A DNA stretch of 57,407 nt from a bacterium (GCA_017470245.1 JAFUEV010000025.1:1-57407), one strand, 5' to 3'; positions 1-9,657 are shown, counted from the stretch's first letter. Numbers and translations are program-made. Notes: a model not told the origin generated them from the letters alone.

Positions 1-783
1 AATAGCAACTGTATATGTACCAATTTTATTTGCAGTATCACCATTAGCCGCTATTCTGTCAGCACCGACAACAACCATATCAATCATACCTTTTGACATA
101 AAATATGAGCACATACCGTCAGTTATTAATGTTGTAGGGATGCCGTCCTGCGTTAACTCCCATGTTGTAAGCCTTGCGCCTTGTTGTCTCGGACGTGTTT
201 CATCAGCAAAAACTTTAATTGTAGGATCTTTTGCGAATGCGCTTCTTATTACTCCCAATGCAGTACCATAACCTACTGTTGCTAAAGCACCTGCATTACA
301 ATGAGTCAGAATTGTTGCACCTTTTGGAACAACACTTGCACCATAATCGCCCATTCTTTTATTAATTTCAATGTCTTCATTTTCCATTTTTATACCGTTT
401 TCTATTAACTTATCCGTTATATCTTGTACGGTACCTTTAATGTTATTTGCAAGTTCAAATTGTTTATCAACCGCCCACATAAGGTTAACGGCAGTAGGAC
501 GAGATGATTTCAAATAATCGGCTTTAATTTTTAACTCTTTTAAAAATTCATCCCTGTCTGTATATTTTTTACTCAACTCTATTGCTGCTAAAGCAACACC
601 GTGAGCACCTGCTATACCAATAGCCGGAGCACCTCTTACTATCATATCTTTTATGGCATAATACATTTCTTCTGTCGTTTTTATATCTGCCAACTTAAAC
701 TCTTTGGGTAAAAGTGTTTGGTCAATCATTCTTGAAACATTATTTACCCATTCTATTGTTTTAATTTTTGATTCAAAAGCCAT
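1..783 (-). CDS. mtnA: S-methyl-5-thioribose-1-phosphate isomerase, partial (C-terminus off the left edge)
   Basis: The enzyme isomerises methylthioribose-1-phosphate to methylthioribulose-1-phosphate in the methionine salvage pathway. The reading frame starts at an ATG at 783 with a GAGGAT ribosome site just upstream and stays open to base 1, so about 261 residues are present and roughly the last 80-90 are missing. Family hallmarks are visible: RGAPAIGIAGAHG near the N-terminus, the THCNAGALATVGYGTALGV block carrying the catalytic Cys, FADETRPRQQGARLT, and VVVGADRIAANGDTANKIGT carrying the catalytic Asp. It follows the membrane protein gene by 7 bases and is probably co-transcribed from ruvC. 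The paralogous translation initiation factor eIF2B-like family is the only alternative, and the N-terminal RGAPAIG block makes that unlikely. Confidence 0.95.
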   Translation of the reverse strand, partial: MAFESKIKTIEWVNNVSRMIDQTLLPKEFKLADIKTTEEMYYAIKDMIVRGAPAIGIAGAHGVALAAIELSKKYTDRDEFLKELKIKADYLKSSRPTAVNLMWAVDKQFELANNIKGTVQDITDKLIENGIKMENEDIEINKRMGDYGASVVPKGATILTHCNAGALATVGYGTALGVIRSAFAKDPTIKVFADETRPRQQGARLTTWELTQDGIPTTLITDGMCSYFMSKGMIDMVVVGADRIAANGDTANKIGTYTVAI

Positions 784-790
784 TTTATCC

Positions 791-1228
791 TCATTTCTTT
801 TTTACGAAATATTCACAAAAATATGCGGTTAAAAAGCCCGAAAATGCATTAATTAATCCGCATAATAACGCTATTAATATTATCATTGGTATTAAAAAGC
901 CAAAGTTAATAATTAATACCTTCACCCATATAAAAGATTGTATTTTAAAAATTAAATATAAAATAAATGCTATAGGGAAATATAATATTGATAACCCGAT
1001 AAAAGATGATGCGCCTGATATTGCACCTATAAGCATTCCTTTTTCGATTGTTAGTTCATCGATTAATTTTAAATATTTTAAATATATTATTATAAAAGGC
1101 GCAACAAAAAACATTATTAATAATATAGCTATCCAAACAAATGCAGGAATTAAAGGAATAACCCCTATAACAGCACCTGTTATTAGTGATGTTATACATA
1201 TTATTTTTAATAACGATTTATCTATCAT
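791..1228 (-). CDS. Small polytopic membrane protein, unknown function
   Basis: The protein has 145 residues if it starts at the ATG at 1228, which overlaps the ruvC stop codon as TAATG. A longer frame to 1267 lies inside ruvC and is less likely. About four hydrophobic segments fill most of the length (near residues 6-28, 30-50, 68-100 and 110-135), and it ends in a short basic tail (VKKK). I do not recognise a family. Translational coupling to ruvC and the 7-base gap to mtnA place it in the middle of a three-gene unit, but its partners suggest no specific role. Confidence 0.75.
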   Translation of the reverse strand: MIDKSLLKIICITSLITGAVIGVIPLIPAFVWIAILLIMFFVAPFIIIYLKYLKLIDELTIEKGMLIGAISGASSFIGLSILYFPIAFILYLIFKIQSFIWVKVLIINFGFLIPMIILIALLCGLINAFSGFLTAYFCEYFVKKK

Positions 1229-1713
1229 TAATTTCTCCCGACCAATATATTGTTCCTTGAATAACAAAGTGCAATTGCTATGGAATCCAATGTATCATCC
1301 AATTTTGGCAGTTTTTTATATTTTATAGACATTTCTACTATTTTTGCAACTTCTTCCTTCGTTGCCCTGCCATACCCTGTTATTACCTGTTTTACTTCCA
1401 TTGGAGTATATTCAAAGATTGGTATCCCGTTTTTTTGCAGAACAGAAAGTATTACCCCTCTTGCCTCTGCAACAGGAATAACTGTTTTTTGATTTTTAAA
1501 ATAAAAAAGTTTTTCTACACTTGCAATTTCCGGCTTATACATACTCAATATAGTTTGCATGTCAGTTTCTATTTCCAAAAGTCTTTCTGCATCAGTTTTC
1601 GTTTTGTCCGTTTGAATTGAACCTGATGTCTCCAGTATATTTTCGTCTTTTTCTATATCTAAAACGGAATAGCCTACAATTGCAAGCCCCGGATCTATAC
1701 CTAATATTCTCAT
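1228..1713 (-). CDS. ruvC: Crossover junction endodeoxyribonuclease RuvC
   Basis: RuvC resolves Holliday junctions together with the RuvAB branch-migration motor. The protein has 161 residues, close to the family norm. The acidic catalytic residues are all visible: D7 in ILGIDPG, E67 in ASVEKLFY, and D140 and D143 in the LDDTLDSIAIAL block that matches the usual DAADALA motif. It starts at the ATG at 1713 with no Shine-Dalgarno sequence. Instead a TATAAT hexamer ends six bases upstream, so transcription may begin at the start codon itself. ruvA and ruvB are not in the window. The downstream membrane protein overlaps its stop codon. Confidence 0.97.
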   Translation of the reverse strand: MRILGIDPGLAIVGYSVLDIEKDENILETSGSIQTDKTKTDAERLLEIETDMQTILSMYKPEIASVEKLFYFKNQKTVIPVAEARGVILSVLQKNGIPIFEYTPMEVKQVITGYGRATKEEVAKIVEMSIKYKKLPKLDDTLDSIAIALCYSRNNILVGRN

Positions 1714-1719
1714 TCTATA

Positions 1720-1725
1720 ATTATA
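1720..1725 (-). promoter_or_regulatory. -10 element directly upstream of ruvC (leaderless candidate)
   Basis: On the minus strand a perfect TATAAT lies six bases before the ruvC ATG. A start point about seven bases downstream of the hexamer falls on the start codon, and no purine-rich ribosome site is present. No convincing -35 is seen. Confidence 0.45.
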
Positions 1726-1767
1726 AACTATTTTTTTTTAAGTTCCAGTTTTTAATAAACGGAAATC

Positions 1768-3384
1768 TTAGCCTTTAGGATTATATCTTGTAAAAGTACC
1801 GTCAAAATATAAGTGGATACAGTTTTTACCGTTTTCCTTTGATACGTAAAGTGCTTTATCTGCCCAATCTATTAACTCGTTTATTTCTTCAGCCGCATTA
1901 GGATATTCCGAAATACCGATACTTACTGTTGGTCTGATGATAGTATCATCATCTACACGGACTTCTATTTCACTTATACGTTTTCTTAATCGTTCAGCAA
2001 TAGTAACAGCATTAATCGCAGCTGTTTCTGGTAATATAATCGTAAATTCTTCACCACCGTATCTTGCCGGAATATCAACATGACGTATTGTTTTTTGAAT
2101 TGTAGCAGCAATTTCTTTTAATACCATATCACCTACAAGATGTCCATACGTATCATTAACATGCTTAAAGTTATCTATATCCATCATCAATAAAGATAAT
2201 ACGTGATGATATCTTTGAACTCTTTTTATTTCCGAATCTAATAAATTATAAAAATGCCTATGAATATAAAGTTTTGTAAGCCCGTCTTTTGTAGCTAATT
2301 CATACAATTGGGCATTATCTACTGCAATAGATGCCTGATTCGCAAGAGCTTCAACAAATTCCAAATCTTTTTTATTAAATAATTTTCCGTTTTTCTTATT
2401 TGTAATATTGATAATACCGATACATTCACCTTTTGCAATCAAAGGAACACAAATTAATGAAGAAACATTTGCATCAGAAGAAAACTGGCTAAATCTCGGG
2501 TCTTGACCGCCAAGGTTTGTAATTATTGATTTCTTTTCCGTAAATACTTTACCTGCAATACCACTATCCGGCTTCATTTTTTGACATTCAATAACACCAT
2601 TATTTATATCATCTTCATGTTTTTTATCTTTTAATCCGTATACAACTTTAACTTGTAAAGTGTTATCGGAAGCATCATACAACATCAAAGAGCCTTTTTC
2701 CGCATTAACGGTTTCTATTGCTTTATCAAGAATTACGCCGATTAATCTCTTTAAATCATCAATGAAATTAACAGCTTGCGATATATTATACAATATAGAA
2801 AGGTTGTGAATTGTTTTATTCAATTCAAGTATTTTTGTTTCTTGTTCTTTATTTTGAATAAATTTTCTGATTATAGGATCAATACAACTAAATACTTGTT
2901 CTATATATTTGAAATCATCATCATTAAATTCTGTTCCGTCTTCTTTTCTGCTAATGGAACATACGCAGAAAGGATTATCGTTATTATAAAAAACTTTTAA
3001 ATACTCACTATCCAATCCATGCAAATTATGAGTATTCCAAAACGCCTTATAAATAGGTGTCCCGTCTTGATTTACAACTTTTATTAACTCATCTTTTTCT
3101 GTTTGCAAAAAAGGTGCATTATCAGCAATAAATTCAAAATCCAAATCCGATTCCGAAGATATATTTTTAGTTTGGAACATTCCGTTATTAAATAAGAAAA
3201 ATCTCACAGAAGTTAATCCAAGAGAAGATTTAATAAGTACAGAAACCTTAGAGAGTAAATCTTCTATCGTTCTTGATTGGTTTGCAAGCATATTCAAATC
3301 GAATAAATTGTGCAATTCCAGTACATTTTTTTGTAATAAATATATTTTTTCAGCTAAATCTTGATTCATATTTGTATTATACAT
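1768..3384 (-). CDS. GAF-GAF-GGDEF diguanylate cyclase
   Basis: This is a predicted cytoplasmic enzyme that makes cyclic di-GMP from two GTP. It has 538 residues with no membrane segment. A first GAF-like sensor spans about residues 30-185, a linker helix follows, a second clear GAF domain spans about 205-365 (it contains AEKGSLMLYD and SLICVPLIAKGECIGIINITNK), and the GGDEF domain covers about 375-530. The active site is GGEEF at residues 443-447, and the RxxD inhibitory site (R434-D437) sits five residues upstream. It is therefore likely active and subject to product inhibition. No EAL domain is present. The start is uncertain: ATG at 3384 or at 3369, neither with a good ribosome site. The ligand of the GAF domains cannot be told from sequence. 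Confidence 0.93.
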   Translation of the reverse strand: MYNTNMNQDLAEKIYLLQKNVLELHNLFDLNMLANQSRTIEDLLSKVSVLIKSSLGLTSVRFFLFNNGMFQTKNISSESDLDFEFIADNAPFLQTEKDELIKVVNQDGTPIYKAFWNTHNLHGLDSEYLKVFYNNDNPFCVCSISRKEDGTEFNDDDFKYIEQVFSCIDPIIRKFIQNKEQETKILELNKTIHNLSILYNISQAVNFIDDLKRLIGVILDKAIETVNAEKGSLMLYDASDNTLQVKVVYGLKDKKHEDDINNGVIECQKMKPDSGIAGKVFTEKKSIITNLGGQDPRFSQFSSDANVSSLICVPLIAKGECIGIINITNKKNGKLFNKKDLEFVEALANQASIAVDNAQLYELATKDGLTKLYIHRHFYNLLDSEIKRVQRYHHVLSLLMMDIDNFKHVNDTYGHLVGDMVLKEIAATIQKTIRHVDIPARYGGEEFTIILPETAAINAVTIAERLRKRISEIEVRVDDDTIIRPTVSIGISEYPNAAEEINELIDWADKALYVSKENGKNCIHLYFDGTFTRYNPKG

Positions 3385-3415
3385 TAAAACTAAAATTTAT
3401 AATAGACTAAAAAGA

Positions 3416-3724
3416 CTATTTTTTAGGCTTGGAATTTTCAATAAATGCACCAATTGCGGAAGTAGCAATAAGTACAGGTAAAAAGTAACCTTTAAAATTT
3501 TTATTAAATGATTGTTTAAAGGGTACTTTGTGTACGCTTTTTTCAAAAACTGACCATGCCGTCGTTATAGCCAGGAGTGTCGGAGCAGTTTCGGTAGAAT
3601 GTTTTATAAAACTGTCAGCACATGAAATAGCACGACTTTGTTGTTTCGCATTCTCATATGCAGTCATGCCTTTTTTCATGACAGTATTTATTCTTTCTCC
3701 TGATTCTGTAACACCTTTAATCAT
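3416..3724 (-). CDS. Small hydrophobic clade-type protein, unknown function
   Basis: This 102-residue protein has an N-terminal helical part, a central hydrophobic segment (ETAPTLLAITTAWSVFEKSVHK), a second one near residues 80-95 (YFLPVLIATSAIGAFIENS) and a basic tail. It lies 14 bases downstream of ribD on the same strand. The segment order (hydrophobic helix, EK-x-x-x-K, basic linker, second helix) resembles parts of the proteins at 30569-31609 and 22146-24425, so these may be distant relatives. No known domain is recognised. Confidence 0.7.
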   Translation of the reverse strand: MIKGVTESGERINTVMKKGMTAYENAKQQSRAISCADSFIKHSTETAPTLLAITTAWSVFEKSVHKVPFKQSFNKNFKGYFLPVLIATSAIGAFIENSKPKK

Positions 3725-3738
3725 TAAGTATAAATTCC

Positions 3739-4833
3739 TTAATTATTAAAAACTCCTGTTATAATTATATCGTTTTTTAGTTTTTTCGTCGAGGTAAAAG
3801 TTAAATTGTTACATTCGGATATATCAATTCTGTCACAACCGTTAACAAAATTTATTCCGTCTTTATCCGCAAGAATTTTTGGTGCAATAAACTGAATTAT
3901 TTTATCAGGTATTTTTTCCTGTATGAAAGCATTATTAAGTGTTGCACCTGCTTCTATTAATATACTGTTTATACCTTTTTCAAAAAGAGTTTTGATTATA
4001 TAATTCAAATCTACATGCCCGTCTTTTAAAGGACACTTTATAAACTCGGCATTTTTTGTATGATTATTTATTTTATTTTGAGCAACTTTTTGACCAATAC
4101 AAATATAGACTTTTGCCCCGTTGTTTTCATATATTTTACTGTCTTTTGGTGTTATTAAATTTGTATCAAGCACAATTCTAACAGGATTTCTGCCATTTTT
4201 CATTCTGCAAGTCATAGAAGGATTATCTTTTATTACAGTAGATGAACTTGTAAGTATTGCATCATACTTATTTCTTAATTTTTGAACTTCTTTTCTGGAA
4301 TATTCATCGGTTATCCACTTTGATGAACCTGTTTTTGTTGCTATTTTACCATCCAAGGTAGTTGCCGTTTTTATTGTTACAAACGGTTGTTTTTTCAACT
4401 GATTTTTTATAAAAATCTCATTCAATTCCTTGCATTCTTTCTCAAGAACACCTGTTATAACTTCAATTCCGCTATCTTTCAGTTTTTTTATTCCTCTGCC
4501 TGAAACAATCGGATTTGGATCAGTCATACCAATAACTACACGTTTAAAACCTTTTTCTATGAGCAAATCAGCACAAGGCGGAGTTTTACCATAATGAGAA
4601 CAAGGTTCTAAATTTACTATTATGGATTTGCCTCTCAACTTTTTCTTACAAGACAAAACTGCATTTCGCTCAGCATGATTTTCTCCGTACTTTTCATGTC
4701 TGCCTGTTGAAACAATATTAAAATTATCATCAAAAATAATTGCACCGACTAAAGGATTGGGTGAAACTTGCCCTTCACTCTTTTTTGCCAGCGCAATACA
4801 TTTTCTCATTAATTTTTTGTATTCTTGCTGCAC
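3739..4833 (-). CDS. ribD: Bifunctional riboflavin biosynthesis deaminase/reductase RibD
   Basis: RibD carries out the second and third steps of riboflavin synthesis from GTP: deamination of the pyrimidine, then NADPH-dependent reduction of the ribosyl chain. The protein has 364 residues, normal for the fused form. The N-terminal deaminase has the zinc site H53-A-E55 and the PCSHYGKTPPC block (C78, C87). The reductase domain begins near residue 150 with KTATTLDGKIAT and continues through DAILTSSSTVIKDNPS and a C-terminal SILIEAGATLN block. It begins two bases after the upstream gene, indicating one transcript. Other riboflavin genes (ribE, ribBA, ribH) are not in the window. Confidence 0.96.
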   Translation of the reverse strand: MQQEYKKLMRKCIALAKKSEGQVSPNPLVGAIIFDDNFNIVSTGRHEKYGENHAERNAVLSCKKKLRGKSIIVNLEPCSHYGKTPPCADLLIEKGFKRVVIGMTDPNPIVSGRGIKKLKDSGIEVITGVLEKECKELNEIFIKNQLKKQPFVTIKTATTLDGKIATKTGSSKWITDEYSRKEVQKLRNKYDAILTSSSTVIKDNPSMTCRMKNGRNPVRIVLDTNLITPKDSKIYENNGAKVYICIGQKVAQNKINNHTKNAEFIKCPLKDGHVDLNYIIKTLFEKGINSILIEAGATLNNAFIQEKIPDKIIQFIAPKILADKDGINFVNGCDRIDISECNNLTFTSTKKLKNDIIITGVFNN

Positions 4834-4835
4834 TT

Positions 4836-5435
4836 TTATTTAACTTTCTCATAAAATGCATTATTAATTATTTGAGAATATTTTCCGTTTTGATTAACGG
4901 ATACTATAATTAAATTTTTGCCGTTATCAAGTTTTGCAACACCTAATATTCCTTCGTATCCTTTAATCGGAAGATTAGAAATTTCTGCATTGATTTTTAC
5001 ATAAGGAATTGTTTGATTTAATCCCTTAAATTCACCATGTTTAGTTACTTCAACTCTATCAAATTTTACAACCTGATATTTATATTTATTTATAATATCA
5101 TCAATTTTTTGTTGAATATTATCTGCATTTATATCCTCTTGAGTCAATATATCCTCATTTCTGGGCTCAACCATAATCATTTTTTGACCGGTTGCATTGT
5201 GCTCTGCAATAATCATTCTGTTTTTTAGTATTTTTAAGTCTTTATCTATTGTATATTCATCATTAATTTCACTTAAATCAACAATATCTTTTTCTTCTTG
5301 TTCTTGTTGTTCTTGTGCTGATTGATGTTCGCTGATTTTATCTTTTATAAAATCAACGGCACCCAAATGTACAAGCCCGAAAAATACAAGTACGGCAATA
5401 ACCGTTTTAATTATGATACCTAAACAACCCTTCAT
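4836..5435 (-). CDS. Single-pass membrane-anchored protein, unknown function
   Basis: The start is set at the ATG at 5435, which has an AAGGAG ribosome site seven bases upstream, giving 199 residues. The longer frame reaching 5525 runs into the divergent mutS gene and is rejected. One hydrophobic segment covers about residues 5-25, followed by a Gln/Glu-rich stretch near residues 35-50 and then a compact mixed alpha/beta domain of about 130 residues that ends in a lysine tail. The soluble domain probably lies outside the membrane. No family is recognised. It is the first gene of a unit with ribD and diverges from mutS, with only 70 bases between the two start codons. Confidence 0.75.
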   Translation of the reverse strand: MKGCLGIIIKTVIAVLVFFGLVHLGAVDFIKDKISEHQSAQEQQEQEEKDIVDLSEINDEYTIDKDLKILKNRMIIAEHNATGQKMIMVEPRNEDILTQEDINADNIQQKIDDIINKYKYQVVKFDRVEVTKHGEFKGLNQTIPYVKINAEISNLPIKGYEGILGVAKLDNGKNLIIVSVNQNGKYSQIINNAFYEKVK

Positions 5436-5466
5436 TAAGACTCCTTTACTAAAAGTATGTATTTCG

Positions 5467-5495
5467 TTGAAATTAACCGAAATTTGTAATACATT
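5467..5495 (+). promoter_or_regulatory. Probable mutS promoter
   Basis: TTGAAA at 5467-5472, a 17-base spacer and TACATT at 5490-5495 form a plausible sigma70-type promoter. The ATG follows ten bases later, so the transcript would have a leader of only a few bases, and no ribosome site is visible. Confidence 0.5.
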
Positions 5496-5505
5496 AAGTA
5501 TAACT

Positions 5506-8088
5506 ATGATAAATGAAGAAATCAAGAATTACAACAGTATAGATGTAGATTATGAACAAGCAACACCCATGTTCAAACAATTTCTTGATATTAAAAGACA
5601 ATACCAAGAAGTTGTTTTGTTATACAGAATGGGTGATTTTTATGAAGGCTTTTTTGAAGATGCCGTTTTGTTTTCAAAAGAATTGGGTTTAACACTTACT
5701 CACAAAGACGGCGGGAATATAGGGAAAGTACCTATGGCAGGTATCCCCGTTAAGTCTTTAAACACATACATTCCAAAACTATTAAATAAAAACTATAAAG
5801 TAGCAATTTGTGAACAACTTGAAAATCCTAAAGACGCAAAAGGACTTGTAAAACGTGATATTGTTAAAACAATTACCGCAGGAACAATTACAGAGTTAAA
5901 TCTTCTTGATCCTTCAGGTAATAATTTTTTAGCTTCGGTCATTAATGTTAATAATGTTTTTGGTTTGGCATATACAGATATTTCAACCGGAGAATTTAAA
6001 GTTACAAAAGGTTCTTTGGAAGAAATTTTATCGGAACTTGCAAGAATAAAACCATCGGAAATACTTTCTCCGATAAAAAAACAAAAAATACAACCTTTTC
6101 AAATAGTTCCGGAAGAAAAAGCTGATTTACCCGAACAAATAACATCTCTATATCCTTGTACAAAAATGTCTGTATCTTCTTTTAATGAAGAAAATGCAAT
6201 AAAAAATATTAAACAAGTTTTTAAAGTAACTTCTCTTGAAGCATTCGGTTACAATGAATATAAACCTGCGTTTCTTGCTGCAGGTGCTATTTTAGAATAT
6301 ATATTTGAAACACAAAAAGGAGTTATTCCTAAATTTGATGTTATAAAACCGTATTCAATTTCTGAATATGTTTCAATTGATGCAAATACAAGACGTAATC
6401 TTGAGTTAATAGAAACTTCAAGAGATAAAATGAAATACGGCAGTTTATACTGGGCAATTGATAAGGTTAAAACACCTATGGGTTCAAGATTATTAAAAAA
6501 TTGGATAACTCAACCCATAAAAAATATAGATGAATTAAATAACAGACTTAATTCTGTTGAAGAACTTATCAACAATTCCCAAAGCAGAATAACTCTTTCT
6601 AATTTACTTGATAAAGTGTGTGATATTGAAAGACTTGCTGTAAAAATAAGTAACGGGAGCGTGAATCCCAGAGATTTTATTGCTTTAAAAGATACTTTTT
6701 CAATATTTCCTAATTTCGCAAGTATATTTAAAATTTTTCAAACACCATATCTGAATAATTTTACCGAACACTCAGACGAACTTGTTGAATTTGCTTCAAT
6801 TGTAAACAGAACAATAGATGAAAATGCTTCTGCCTCAACTAAAGACGGTGGTATTATAAAAGAAAACGTGAATAGTGACTTAGATTATTATAGAAGTCTT
6901 TTAACGGGCGGCGAAGAATGGCTTAAAAAATATGAAACAGAACAAAAAGAAATCACAGGAATCAATAATCTTAGAGTAAGTTATAATAAAAATTTCGGAT
7001 TTTTTATAGAAGTTACAAAATCTAATATTAATCGTGTTCCAATGAATTATATCAGAAAGCAAACTTTGACTAATGCTGAAAGATATATGACAGACGAATT
7101 GAAAAAGCACGAAAACGATGTACTGTCTGCTCAATTCAAGTCTATAGAGCTTGAACAAAAGATTTTTAATGATTTGGCAGAATACTCAAAAGCATTTGTA
7201 GATATTATGAAGGATGTTGCTCATTTTCTAGCAAAGACAGATGTACTTGTTTCCTTCGCAACAAACGCAATAGAGTCCAATTACGTCAAACCCGAAATTA
7301 CTGATACAAACGAGATATATATAAAAGACGGCAGACATCCTGTTGTAGAAAAAATTCTTCCGATGGGACAATATGTTGCAAATGATTTAAGACTTATTGC
7401 CGACACTCACGATTATAAAGATACACAATTTATGATATTAACAGGGCCTAATATGGCAGGAAAATCTACTTATATGAGGCAAAATGCACTAATTGTCATT
7501 TTGGCACAAATAGGTTCTTTTGTTCCTGCTTCTTATGCAAGAATTGGTATCGTTGATAAAATATTTACAAGAGTCGGAGCAGTTGATGATTTATCATTGG
7601 GACAATCTACCTTTATGGTAGAAATGAATGAAACCGCATACATTTTAAATAGTGCAACGGAAAAAAGTTTAATTTTACTTGATGAAATAGGAAGAGGCAC
7701 CTCGACTTATGACGGTGTTGCAATTGCATGGTCAGTCGCAGAATATATTGCAACGAAAATCAAAGCCAGAACTATATTTGCTACTCATTATCACGAATTA
7801 AATGTTATGCCTGACTCTATAGAACAAATAAAAAACTATAGAATAACTCTTTCTGAAGAAAACGGTGAAATACATTTTTTGAGGAAAGTAGTTGAAGGAA
7901 GTGCAAGTAAAAGTTACGGAATTCAAGTTGCAAAAATGGCAGGTTTACCGGACTGTGTTGTTTCTAAAGCCCAAAATCTTATGAACAGAATGCAAAAAGA
8001 CTATTCAAAAGACCTATCAAAAAAGAAATCAAAACAACAAATACCGGATGTTCCTCAATTAACTCTAACTTTTATTCAAAAGGATTAA
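5506..8088 (+). CDS. mutS: DNA mismatch repair protein MutS
   Basis: MutS recognises mismatches and small loops and starts mismatch repair with MutL. The protein has about 860 residues from the ATG at 5506. The open frame extends further upstream to 5413, but that part overlaps the divergent gene and its promoter, and the family normally starts close before TPMF. The mismatch-binding DFYE motif lies near the N-terminus (MGDFYEGFFEDA). The Walker A block TGPNMAGKST is at residues 646-655, followed by the DDLSLGQSTFMVEM region, Walker B (LILLDEIGRGTSTYDG) and the FATHYHEL switch. A basic C-terminal tail follows. The next gene begins three bases after the stop. Confidence 0.97.
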   Translation: MINEEIKNYNSIDVDYEQATPMFKQFLDIKRQYQEVVLLYRMGDFYEGFFEDAVLFSKELGLTLTHKDGGNIGKVPMAGIPVKSLNTYIPKLLNKNYKVAICEQLENPKDAKGLVKRDIVKTITAGTITELNLLDPSGNNFLASVINVNNVFGLAYTDISTGEFKVTKGSLEEILSELARIKPSEILSPIKKQKIQPFQIVPEEKADLPEQITSLYPCTKMSVSSFNEENAIKNIKQVFKVTSLEAFGYNEYKPAFLAAGAILEYIFETQKGVIPKFDVIKPYSISEYVSIDANTRRNLELIETSRDKMKYGSLYWAIDKVKTPMGSRLLKNWITQPIKNIDELNNRLNSVEELINNSQSRITLSNLLDKVCDIERLAVKISNGSVNPRDFIALKDTFSIFPNFASIFKIFQTPYLNNFTEHSDELVEFASIVNRTIDENASASTKDGGIIKENVNSDLDYYRSLLTGGEEWLKKYETEQKEITGINNLRVSYNKNFGFFIEVTKSNINRVPMNYIRKQTLTNAERYMTDELKKHENDVLSAQFKSIELEQKIFNDLAEYSKAFVDIMKDVAHFLAKTDVLVSFATNAIESNYVKPEITDTNEIYIKDGRHPVVEKILPMGQYVANDLRLIADTHDYKDTQFMILTGPNMAGKSTYMRQNALIVILAQIGSFVPASYARIGIVDKIFTRVGAVDDLSLGQSTFMVEMNETAYILNSATEKSLILLDEIGRGTSTYDGVAIAWSVAEYIATKIKARTIFATHYHELNVMPDSIEQIKNYRITLSEENGEIHFLRKVVEGSASKSYGIQVAKMAGLPDCVVSKAQNLMNRMQKDYSKDLSKKKSKQQIPDVPQLTLTFIQKD

Positions 8089-8091
8089 TTT

Positions 8092-9657
8092 ATGCAAAAT
8101 TTTTTAAAAAAAGACATAGGAATTATATCTGTTTTAATTCTGTTATTTTTTGCGATTTTGCCGTTCTTTTACCTGAAACAGGGACTTTTACTTATAGATA
8201 CAGGCAGGGAATTTTTTATTCCGCAGCAAATGCTATTTGGAAATTGCTTATATAAAGATATTTATAATATTTATGGGCCTCTTTCATATCAGATTAATGC
8301 ACTATTAATGTGGATTTTCGGACAGAAAATTAACGTATTATACAATGCGGGATGTATTAATTCACTTTTGATAATTATTACGCTTTATCTTTTGGCAAGA
8401 GAATTTTTAAAAAAATCTTTTTCCTTCTTATTTACGGTATTAATGATGTTTGCACTTGTATTTCAAACATTTTTATATAATTCAAACCTTACATATTGTT
8501 TTGCAATAGTTTATGCGCTTTCATCTTTTTTACTTTCCGTATTGTTTTTAATCAAATATATAAAAAACAATAATATTAATATGGCATATTTTGCTTGCAT
8601 ATTTGCAGGTATCAGTATAGCAAATAAATACGAATTTTGCCTTTATCCTTTAGTTTTAATATATGTATTATGCTTTTTAAAACCTTTAGGAATAAAAAAC
8701 TTTATTAAATCATTAGGATACTTTTTATTTATTCCCGTAATGAGTTTTGGCTTATTGTTTTTAGAAGGACTTAATCTGCATGATATAAAAGAAAGTATTA
8801 CCTTAACCCAAAATCTTGTTAATGCACCGTTGGTAAAATTATTTTTCAATAAAACAGGAGCCATTTTTAATATTTCATATTTAATGGGTTTAATTAAAAA
8901 CAACGGTATTATGGCAATATTTGCAGTTATTCCGATTTTAAATTTGATTTTATTCGGGATTAAATTAAAAGATATATATAAAAATAAAGCCCTTTTTGTA
9001 TTTATTTTAAGTGCAATAGCGGCAAGTGCAAAATCTTTTCTCTATCTTAATATAAATCACATGGGACTTTTTCTTTTTCCTATATGTGCTTTAGCTTTAT
9101 TAATACTTGTTTCTAAATATTCGGAGAAATTTATTGCAATAGCTCTTACTGCTTGTATATTGCTTTTTGCAGGAGAAGATTTTTCGTCACTTCAATACAA
9201 AAATTATAAACTTGAAACGCCGAAAGGAACTGTTTATACCTATCCAAAAGAAGGTCAGATGATAGATACAGTTCTGGAATATGTAAAAAATAATGAAATA
9301 AGCCAATACGACCGCTATGCTATATTGCCGGAAGGTTGTTTTATAAATTATATTTTATCAAACGGTTATTTGTTGGACAGTAAAGCATATTATACCGCAA
9401 GCTATTTGAACAAATTCTATTATAATCTTAGTCCTCTATTTTATAATGACGTTTTTGGTGAAGAAAGAATAATAAATGATTTTAATAAAAATCTGCTTGA
9501 AAATATAATAATTTTGCCTATAGATAATATCGAATACGGAAGCAGTTTCTTTGGAAAAGATTATGCTCAAAATTTTTATGAGAATATAATTATAAATAAC
9601 TATAATTTAGTTGAAGAAAAGAATGGAATAGAATTTTATAAAAGAAAGAATATTTAA
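8092..9657 (+). CDS. Polytopic membrane protein, GT39/ArnT-like glycosyltransferase candidate
   Basis: This 521-residue protein has about ten to twelve membrane helices, from residue 12 to about 365, and a roughly 140-residue C-terminal extracytoplasmic part. The first loop after helix 1 carries an acidic motif (LIDTGREFFIPQQ) followed by LYKDIYNIYGPLSYQINALL. This resembles the acidic first loop of dolichyl- or undecaprenyl-phosphate-sugar glycosyltransferases (GT-C fold, families 39 and 83). It would transfer a sugar from a lipid carrier outside the membrane, but the substrate is unknown. It sits between mutS and rimO with gaps of 3 and 0 bases, so it is co-transcribed with genes of unrelated function. 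Confidence 0.75.
   Translation: MQNFLKKDIGIISVLILLFFAILPFFYLKQGLLLIDTGREFFIPQQMLFGNCLYKDIYNIYGPLSYQINALLMWIFGQKINVLYNAGCINSLLIIITLYLLAREFLKKSFSFLFTVLMMFALVFQTFLYNSNLTYCFAIVYALSSFLLSVLFLIKYIKNNNINMAYFACIFAGISIANKYEFCLYPLVLIYVLCFLKPLGIKNFIKSLGYFLFIPVMSFGLLFLEGLNLHDIKESITLTQNLVNAPLVKLFFNKTGAIFNISYLMGLIKNNGIMAIFAVIPILNLILFGIKLKDIYKNKALFVFILSAIAASAKSFLYLNINHMGLFLFPICALALLILVSKYSEKFIAIALTACILLFAGEDFSSLQYKNYKLETPKGTVYTYPKEGQMIDTVLEYVKNNEISQYDRYAILPEGCFINYILSNGYLLDSKAYYTASYLNKFYYNLSPLFYNDVFGEERIINDFNKNLLENIIILPIDNIEYGSSFFGKDYAQNFYENIIINNYNLVEEKNGIEFYKRKNI

Noticed and set aside
768..1328. Long plus-strand open frame opposite the small membrane protein gene and the end of ruvC
   Set aside because: It is Lys/Ile/Asn-rich, has no ribosome site, and covers the well-supported ruvC gene on the other strand. 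It is a by-product of AT-rich antisense sequence.
3400..3425. Apparent terminator after the small gene start region (repeated AGTCT/AGACT with T-run)
   Set aside because: On inspection the two halves are a direct repeat, not an inverted repeat, so they cannot form a stem.
5413..5505. N-terminal extension of the MutS reading frame
   Set aside because: It overlaps the divergent gene start and the likely mutS promoter, and MutS proteins normally begin shortly before TPMF. The ATG at 5506 was preferred.
5436..5525. N-terminal extension of the membrane-anchored protein upstream of ribD
   Set aside because: The ATG at 5435 has a strong AAGGAG site and leads straight into the membrane helix. The longer form would run into mutS.
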